Assembly (NCBI RefSeq): GCF_030848805.1
Contig: NC_092361.1
Coordinates: 17,195,406-17,259,405 of the forward strand
Length of the DNA: 64,000 nucleotides
Reading direction: 5' to 3'
DNA from: Temnothorax longispinosus
Lineage: Eukaryota > Arthropoda > Insecta > Hymenoptera > Formicidae
Shown: positions 56,528 to 64,000 of the stretch, in pieces
How the letters are laid out: every line of letters begins with the position of its first letter
Numbering within the stretch: position 1 is the first letter of the stretch
Notes under the pieces: model-generated
What the model was told of the DNA's origin: nothing
What the model saw: only the letters and a program-made list of their open reading frames with translations
Databases searched by the model: none
Made by a program: the position numbers and the translations under genes

Positions 56528-58773
56528 ATGGCGATGACTATGAAGATTGCGATCCAACAAGCTTTCCGACCTCTTTTCATTACGTGCTTTATTATCGGTT
56601 TAGGTGTCTATCCCTCGAAAGAACTAAAACCAAGGGATGGCTGGGTTGTATATTTAAGTATTTTATATTCTTTAATAGTATGGTTTGTTTATGGCTATCT
56701 TTTGTACTACATGGTGAGCTCTTTATCATTGAGAGCTTTATGTCGGGCTACCATTAGTATCATCGTTATGGAGATTAACATCATTACCACAATTACATCT
56801 GTGATCTTTAGTGTATATTATGACAAGGTATAATTTTGTGTTCAATATTTATATAAAAAATATACATTTTAATTAATATTAATTACGTTAATGAAAAGTT
56901 ATAACGTTGAGTTATAATAATTACGTATCAATATCTGATGGTTTTATCTAATAATAATTAATCCTATAGATTATAATGATTGAATAGTCTCTGCTTGGAC
57001 ATATTTCTGATCATAGAAATATAATAGCATAACGATATCTTTTAAATATTTGTCTAATATTATTTTAGAGATTTGGAATATGTATGAAGAAACTTGCTGC
57101 TGTAGATGACACTTTAGAAGAGTTGGGAACTCCAAAGGTATACCGAAAAATACATATGTGGTCGAAACAAATAGTAATTGGATGGCTCATATACAGCCTT
57201 GTCGTCAATTTTTGTGATACAAAGTGGTGGTTGGACAGAAAAGAAACTACTTCTTGGGGATTCATTGTACCTCACTTATATAATCATAGTCTTCACGTCA
57301 ACACACTTGTGGATTTAGTATTTATCACCTTCATGTGGTCTGTATTTATTATGTATATCTATCAATTTAATGCAAATCACATGTTATTTTTACAGTTAAA
57401 ATACGTATTTCGTATTCATACAATTCATATAATTTTTCAATAATTATTAAAATACTGCAGTTGTTATTAGCATTTTTAATAAAAACATTTTTAGACACTT
57501 TAAATATTATATATAATGTTCTGTAACTAAATATAATTTTTTTAATTAAAAAATTATGTTATAATTTATTTTACAAGCTTCTTATTAAAAGATTGGGATC
57601 AATAATTTCGCTGTTAAAATTTGTAAAATGTCTTTTATAATACAGGTATATTGGTACCAGATTTGATAAAGTACAGGAACATATGCAATGTCTACTGGTG
57701 AAAGAAAAGCGTGGATTGAGAAATACATGGAAAAAATTTTCAATTACCTGCAGTTATCGGTATACTTTATATGCTGACAGTTACAAACAAATATTATGGA
57801 GCTCAATGTAAATCGGTACACGTATATATTTGCATAAAATATTAATCAGTGCTAATATAAGAATAAAAAAGTTAACGATAAATTATTAAAACTACTATTC
57901 ATCAATTCTCACAATTTCTACATCTTCTAGTAACGAAATCTATCCTTTCAGGCATCTCCATTTAGAATTATGTCGTATTGCACGCGAATTGAATTTGATA
58001 TTTGGAACGCAAATGACTTTCGAAATTGCGTCTTACCTATTATTCTTAACATCATCTTGTTATTACTTATATGGAATGCTAATGCGGAAAGATCGGACGG
58101 AAATACCAATAATCGCATGGTATCATATATCATCATGGACCGCTATATTTGTGACAAAACTCTGTGTCATAAATTGCATTTGTGAGAATGTCAGTGCTAA
58201 GGTAAGGTGTCTTCAATAAAAAAATGTAATGTACATAATAATAATAAATTTTAAACAGGCTAATAAAATTGACAAAGTAGTTCATCAATTGACAAATGCT
58301 CTTCGATATTCTGATATTAGGAAAGAGGTAAAACAATTCTAACAGCAGAAAAAGTGGAGATAAAACCAATTATTTAAAATTTTAAATAATTTGTAGATAC
58401 ATCAGCTTATTTTACAAAGAATGCATCGTCCGCTGAAGTTCTCCGGAATGGGTCTTTTCTACTTTGGCAATCAACTTCTTCGGAAGGTTTATTATTAAAT
58501 TTATCCTTTTACTTTATTTCTACATCGTGTTTTGTATTTCAGAAATTACAGATATTCAGAAAAATTCTTCTAAAATTATCAATAAAGAATGTTATTACTG
58601 TTATCACATACGATTTGTATGTATGTGTGTGTACTGTTAATTTTTAACTTATCTTACATTCCAATAAAATGCAATTTATGTATGTCGTGAAAGTTAATTG
58701 GTGTATCGTTTTTCAGTGTTGCATGACAATTACAACGATCATGATTATCCTGATACAAATGTTAAAAGTTTAA
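56528..58773 (+). CDS. gustatory receptor M (clade III)
   Basis: Exons: 56528-56827, 57069-57337, 57646-57807, 57952-58201, 58259-58327, 58397-58486, 58717-58773; 398 residues from the first ATG (MAMTMKIAIQQAF). Starting at the second ATG, 56534, would fit gene B better and shorten it by two. All exons are open. Exon 1 has VYPSKELKPRDGW, a longer form of the clade III loop. Exon 2 has AAVDDTLEELGTPKVY and ends TTCATGTG with donor GTCTGT. Exon 3 is one codon longer than usual. Exon 4 has IARELNLIFGTQMTFEI and NCICENVSAK. The last exon has TTIMIILIQM, where Ile replaces the Tyr of TYxxxxxQF. Confidence 0.86.
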
Positions 58774-59334
58774 ACACTTGTCTTCAAAACGAAGTGATCA
58801 ATTCAGAAACATCACAAGGCTCTAGCATCACAAGAATATATAAAGATTACTGTTTATAATTATACCAATTAGATGTCTCGCTCAACTAATGTAAATCTCA
58901 CAATTATCATGTATATAATAATGCTATGTTGTAATATTTCCCATCGTGCTTATAAACAATTTATATAAGTATTTTCAATAACTCTGTTTGACTAAAATAT
59001 ATCAAATATAATTGCTATGCTTGAAATGTTAATGATAATAATAATAAATGAGTGATAATAATGATAAACACACATAAAAAAAATGTAAAAAAGTATTCTA
59101 CATATTTACGATTTCTTTAATATATATTATATGTATAATTAACCCTAGCTTGCCACACTCTGGTCCAGTGGACCGCTGAACGTTCCAATATGATGGCAAT
59201 AAATAAAATTAAAATTATTTAAAATCTAAAAATGTTCTTGAAATTTTTTAAATGTTTTGATAAGATTATATTTTACATTATAAAAAAAATTATTTTTATG
59301 ATGCGTTTTAAATTGTCATCTGATATTGTTTTAG
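58774..59334. other. M 3' flank; possible element end
   Basis: AT-rich with no exon 1 for the following fossil. TTAACCCTAGCTTGCCACAC at 59139-59158 looks like one end of a piggyBac-type element, but no partner end was found. Confidence 0.4.
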
Positions 59335-61444
59335 AAATTTGAGATAAGTAGGAAGCTTATTATCGTGGATGATACTTTGGAAAAGTTGGGCACTCCAAAA
59401 AATGTATCAAAAGATGCATGTAATGTCAAAACGAATGAGTATATGTGTATGTAGCCTAACAATAAACTTTTTTGATACAATATGGTTAAACATAAAGTAA
59501 ACTGTTTCTTTGAGATTTTTTTGAGCTCACATAATAAATAATTGTCATATTAGTGCGTTCGTGGATTTATTGTTTATATTTTTCTTGTAATTTGTATAAT
59601 ATATAATATGGTGTACTAGTATAACATATAGTATAGTTTGCAAACACACACGCGTGTATACACATATTTTATTTATATTATTTGCATTCTTCTATTTTTA
59701 CAGATTTAATTGCGATTGTAAGTTTCTTGTAATTAATATAAATATATACTTCAATTCTTAACATTTTGAATAAATTTTTTTAAAATTTTATTAAAAATTG
59801 ATGTTATAGTATAGCTTTAATATAATGCACTTTTATATAATCTCTTTTTAATAAAAATTAACAATTTATATTTGTTAATATTTATTGTAAATCATAGATT
59901 TTATGATTTATTTTATTAGTTGTGAGACAACATTTGTACAAGTATATTGGTACCAGATTTGACAACGTAAATATACGCATGGCATATGCAATATTTATTA
60001 GTGAGAGATAATTACAAACTGAAATATATGTACAAGCAAACACATTATGAACTTCAATGTAAATTAATACTCGCATATGTTTGAGAGGATATTTTCACGG
60101 ATTATTAACTAGATTTACTAGATATATACCTTTTAATAATAAAATTTAATTGACATTTCTATAGAAATCATAAAAATAATGAATTATAAAAATTATTTTG
60201 ATTTTAACCCTAGACAGACTCATTTATTTTTCTCATACGTGAATGACTCACTGGGGTGTCACGATACCCCAAACTTGTACTGCGTGTATAATATTTCCAG
60301 AATGTTCTTAGAAAACTTTATAATAAATAATTTTGTTTGTTGTTTAATAGGGAAGACGATAGTAGTCATCAATTTGCGGTAGTAAAAAAAACAGTAAAAA
60401 AATTTCGAAAAACAAGAAAAAGAATAAAAAATTGGGCTGAAATGACTATTTTTATAAAAAATGCTGTAGTTTTTCATAAAATTCACCGATTTTAAAATTT
60501 CCAACGGATTTTGAAAGACGAATAGACAACCTTCAAGGGCATGTAAGCGATTTATTCGTTTCTTAAAAAAAACATATTTCTTTGAACATCTGAAGTAGAG
60601 GAAATGACGAAAAACTGTCGGATGGGAAAAATCGCAAGAAATGGAAAGTAAAACAGATTCTATCGATTATTATTTATTTGAAAGGTAGTCAAAAGTTATA
60701 AAAGTATATGGAAACAGTAAAATTAACTCCACAAAAACTTTACTAATTAATTTTTTGTTACCGATTTTCACAAAAAATCTGAAATATACTTTACTGTGAT
60801 AAATGTCGAGTGTAAATGACTCACTGGGGTGTCACGATACCCCAAACGATTTTCTTTTACGGTCACAGCTGCTGCACGGATCTAACGCACTCGCTGAATT
60901 ACAGAGGTCGATTGCCGGATGACTAAACTGAATTATGGTTAGGGTCTCGGTATGAAAACTAACCTTCCTAAGGCAAGGGCTCAATTTGAATTTCGCGTGG
61001 GGTCCCGTAACACCCCAGTGAGTCTGTCTAGGGTTAAAAATTATAATTTTAATTGTGGCCATATAGCTCCTCTTGTTTCTTGACAAGCATATCTTCTTTT
61101 AGAATTATCTCGTTTTTTACTTGCAAATTAAACTTAATATTTACAGCACAAATAACTTTTGAAATGACGTCTTATTTTCCACATTTAGTATCACTGTTCT
61201 ATTATGTATATTGCCATGGATGCCAATGCAGGAAAGAGAAGAAATATATACAATATATGATTGGTTTAATGTCATATTAAGGGTTATACTTTTCATAAGA
61301 CTATATTGTAAACTATATCTGCGAAAACGTCAAGGTTAAAGTAAAATATGCTATAAAATCAAGATTCAATTAGTATTCAAATATATAGAGTAAGCCATTT
61401 CAAATGCCCCAGGCAAATATTATATCTCGAAAAATATGGAAGAG
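59335..61444 (+). pseudogene. clade III gustatory receptor fossil N
   Basis: Degenerate copy with exon order kept. Exon 2 remnant (59335 to about 59589) reads VDDTLEKLGTPK. One extra A in the run at 59398-59403 then shifts the frame, stops follow, and the donor GTTTGT has become ATTTGT. Exon 3 remnant (59942 to about 60058) starts YIGTRFDNV-like but is shortened by a deletion and has lost the CAG acceptor. Exon 4 remnant (61088-61340) has frame breaks; its end still shows YICENVKVK. Exon 5 remnant 61413-61444 is cut down to about half. Exons 1, 6 and 7 are not found. A piggyBac-type element sits between exons 3 and 4. Confidence 0.85.
60208..61033. mobile_element. piggyBac-type non-autonomous element in fossil N
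   Basis: Ends CCCTAGACAGACTCA and TGAGTCTGTCTAGGG, with TTAA at 60204-60207 and 61034-61037. The CCCTAG start and TTAA duplication fit piggyBac. Two direct copies of AATGACTCACTGGGGTGTCA lie at about 60242 and 60815, one near the left end and one about 200 bp from the right end. The 826-bp interior has no transposase. Confidence 0.85.
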
Positions 61445-61883
61445 GTACGGAAAAATTTATAAAGACAAAATTTATAAAGACAAAGTATAACAAATTTTTG
61501 AACAGACCTCGTATAATAATTAAAATCTAATTTTTACATAAAAAATAAATGCAATTATTAATTATAGAGACTTACTTTTCAAAAAGATTCACTCAGGAAA
61601 AGTGCTGTTGCTTAATCTTCATCTGTCATACAATCTATATATATAAAATAAAATGGTTCAATTGGTAACTGCGCAACAGTTAAACCGTTTGCCAAGTATT
61701 GTCACTAATGCCGTCTGGCAACATCGGTCGACACATTCTGTATGTTTATCGAAGAATTAAATAATGCATACCATTAATCTAACGAAGTATTATTATGTCG
61801 CCATCATAAAATCGAGCTATATATTAATAAAAACATGTTCAAATAGCAAGTGACATTAGTTTGCAACAGAAATTGTCAGAGTG
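61445..61883. other. N-O spacer
   Basis: No gene recognised. Slightly GC-richer stretch at 61655-61745 not matched elsewhere in the window. Confidence 0.4.
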
Positions 61884-62660
61884 ATGACTACGATAACTAC
61901 GATACAACAGGCAGTACATCCCTTAATTCTGACTTGTGGTGTTTTCGGCATAGGTATCTGTTCCCCAAAGAAATTTTATTTAAATATTCTCTATAACCTG
62001 ACAGTATGGATTAGCTATGGTTGCCTCTGTTATTATGTGACAACCGCACTTAAAGCAGAAGGCTGGTTTCAACCAATTCCTAATATAATCCACACACAAA
62101 TTGGCGTTCTCACTACCATTACTTCTATTGTCATGAGTGTATATCAAAACAAGGTATATGTTTATTCAAAATTTATCGTCAAAATATCATATAATATATC
62201 ATATAATTTTTTAACAAAACAATACTCCTTTAAGTAATTTTGTTTACGTAGTTACGTTTTAGAAAATAAATACATTTGACGATACTGTCACCTAATGCTT
62301 TGGCTTGTTGCCTAATACTGTTCAGAAATTTAGATTATTTATGAAAAGACTAACCGCTGTAGACGACACGTTGGAAAAACTAGGCACTCCAAAGATATAT
62401 CAAAAACTACACGTATATGCCAAAAGTGTCTTAACTGGATGGTTCGTATGTAGCTACGTGTTGAATATATTTGATACGATATGGTGGTTTCATGTGACGA
62501 AGGATCATCGATGTGTGATTATACCTTACATCACAAATCATTTTCATCATGTCAACATATTAACAGATTTATTACTGATGACTTTTTTATGGTTTGTATA
62601 ATTTCTAAAAAATATATATGTAATATATACTTTTTTAATTTATCGTATTGTTATATAACG

Positions 62661-62707
<47 letters not shown>

Positions 62708-63971
62708 AAAGAAGAAGAAGAAGAAAGACAGCGAAAAAGTGCTACAAATAATGTACATTTTAAGAAATAATATAGTATGATCTTCTCTAAGAATATAACA
62801 TTAAAAAAAAAATAAAAAAGTTTATAAATCTCTTAGTATAAATAATTTACAGAGAAATACGTTACATATAAATGTCTTGCACAAACTTACTTATAAATTA
62901 ATTTACTGCAAATTATTTCAACAAATATAAATAAACCAAAATATAATATATGTATGTCTTAATAATTATCATTAATAATTATTAACATCGTATATTCTAA
63001 AACTATATACAATCACTTTTGCTTTGTAACATAGGTATATTGGCACCAGATTTGATAAAGTGAACAAACATATGAAATATCTGATAATGAAAGAAGAATA
63101 TGGATTAAGATATCTATGGAGAAAAACTGTACCAAGTACTCGTCGATATATCATGTGTACTAATTATAAGCTTGTTCTGTGGACATCAATGTAAATCGGT
63201 TTACTAATGTGCTAAAATAGATTATTGATAGATAAAACTGATATTGATAAAACTGATTTAATAATGAATGTAGAACATACCAAAGACAGAAATTCGATTT
63301 ATTAAATAAAATAACAAAATAATTTTAAAAATAAATTTTGTTCTTTTTGTTAGGCATCTCCACTTAGAATTATGTCAAATCGCTCGTGATTTAAATACAA
63401 TATTTGGACCTCAAATGACTATGGAAATGGCAGCCTATCTAATGTATGTAGCAAGAATGTGTAATTACATTTACAACCATATACGAACGAAAGGTCGATA
63501 TATAAGTTCGATATATGATTGGTTTGGTATGTTTTTTACCCTTGCCATATATTTAGCCAGACTTTTCAGTTTAAATTACATCTGTGAGAAAATTAGCGCT
63601 AAGGTAAATATCCACATACATGAAGATGTATATACATGTGTGGATTCATTAATTGTATATAAAATTATATATTTATTAATAGAATTATACATATACTTAT
63701 TATATATCTAATAATAAATTTAATTATCAATTTTAGGCTAATAAAATGAAAAAAATAATTCATCAATTGACAGATCATCTTCGATATGCTGATGTTCGTC
63801 ATGAGGTAAAAAGATTTTAATAATAAGAGAAAATCTTTGTAAAAATTTTTATTTTTAAACAACAATTCGATATGTATGCAGATCTATCAGTTTTCATTGC
63901 AAATAATACATCATCCGCTAAAATTCACTGGACTGGGTTTTTTCCGTTTTGGCAATAGTCTCTTACGAAAA
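61884..63971 (+). CDS. gustatory receptor O (clade II), last exon beyond window
   Basis: Exons seen: 61884-62153, 62326-62591, 63035-63190, 63354-63603, 63737-63805, 63882-63971; the terminal exon with TM7 should lie past the right edge. Starts MMTTITTIQQAVHPL. The first ATG follows an in-frame GTG and aligns with the other clade II starts. Exon 1 is most like gene A (ICSPKKFYLN versus VFSSKKLYLS, YYVTTALK versus YYIVTALK). Exon 2 has TAVDDTLEKLGTPKIY. Exon 3 is one codon shorter than in paralogs. Exon 4 has IARDLNTIFGPQMTMEM and NYICEKISAK. Exon 6 has GLGFFRFGN, with Arg for Tyr. No lesion in the visible part. Confidence 0.82.
62662..62730. repeat. (GA)n microsatellite in intron 2 of O
   Basis: GA run followed by AAG units. 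Gene A has a similar GA run at the same place in intron 2, supporting common descent of A and O. Confidence 0.9.
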
Positions 63972-64000
63972 GTTGGTATTTTTTTATATTTCATTACTTT

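Noticed and set aside
60179..61086. Several frames between fossil N exons
   Set aside because: Inside the TTAA-flanked element. Repeated TCACTGGGGTGTCA sequence accounts for the similarity between them.
29891..62730. CRISPR-like repeats, tRNA or rRNA genes
   Set aside because: The only regular short repeats are dinucleotide runs and the 165-bp array; no cloverleaf or rRNA sequence was recognised.
62481..62780. 99-codon frame with Arg-Glu repeats
   Set aside because: Shadow frame of gene O exon 2 continuing into the GA microsatellite.
597..63971. Odorant receptor (7tm_6) identity for the array
   Set aside because: The C-terminal TYxxxxxQ motif, the ELC..AR..N..FG.Q segment and the exon plan fit gustatory receptors better. 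A formal profile search would settle it.

Overview
This is an AT-rich, intron-bearing animal nuclear sequence, almost certainly from an insect. It is one long tandem array of insect gustatory-receptor (GR, 7tm_7-type chemoreceptor) genes, all on the + strand. I infer a hymenopteran, most likely an ant, from the large lineage-specific array, small AT-rich introns and many short inverted-repeat transposons, but the species is not proven. I see no convincing non-GR gene. The family call rests on a seven-exon plan that recurs about sixteen times. Exon 1 carries three hydrophobic spans. Exon 2 carries a VDDTLEELG(T/I)PK loop. Exon 3 starts with (Y/H)IGxRxDK. Exon 4 has ELCxxARxxNxxFGxQMT followed by hydrophobic spans. 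Exon 5 is about 23 codons, exon 6 is IYQFxLQ...GLFYFG, and the last exon carries a form of the C-terminal GR motif TYxxxxxQ(F). Intron phases are 0,2,2,0,0,0 throughout.

The genes fall into three subfamilies, named here clade I (start MIDT.EKAL, exon 3 HIG), clade II (start MVTTIEQA) and clade III (start T.QQAFRP with a YP.K.P loop). Layout: terminal exon of a clade III gene (597-671); clade I fossil P (2507-3059); clade II gene A, splice donor lost (3674-6009); clade III genes B (6722-9223) and C (frameshifted, 11041-13410); an orphan terminal exon between them (10284-10343); clade III gene D (15363-17742); clade I gene E (21267-24184); clade II gene F (24880-28999, crossing a 500-N gap); clade I gene G (30166-35936); clade II gene H (36665-39072); fossil clade III and clade I pieces (39.7-40.5 kb); clade II gene I (41078-43346); a fossil clade III 5' region (44.1-44.4 kb); clade III gene J (45109-48170); clade I pair K (49206-52415) and L (53618-56285); clade III gene M (56528-58773); clade III fossil N (59335-61444); clade II gene O (61884 to beyond the right edge). 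Nine genes (B, D, E, F, H, I, J, K, L) plus G and M read through all seven exons without a lesion, giving 386-409 residues. The repeated order III-I-II, including fossil members in the right positions, suggests the array grew by copying three-gene blocks as well as single genes.

Between exons and genes lie many non-autonomous transposons: TTAA-flanked piggyBac-type elements, several TA-flanked inverted-repeat elements, a precisely datable solo LTR, and a large foldback element whose arms are built of a 165-bp tandem repeat. A short GATCGATTAT-like motif sits about 100-200 bp upstream of the start codons of all three clades, and clade III genes share a longer conserved upstream block. These are candidates for a common control element of the array.
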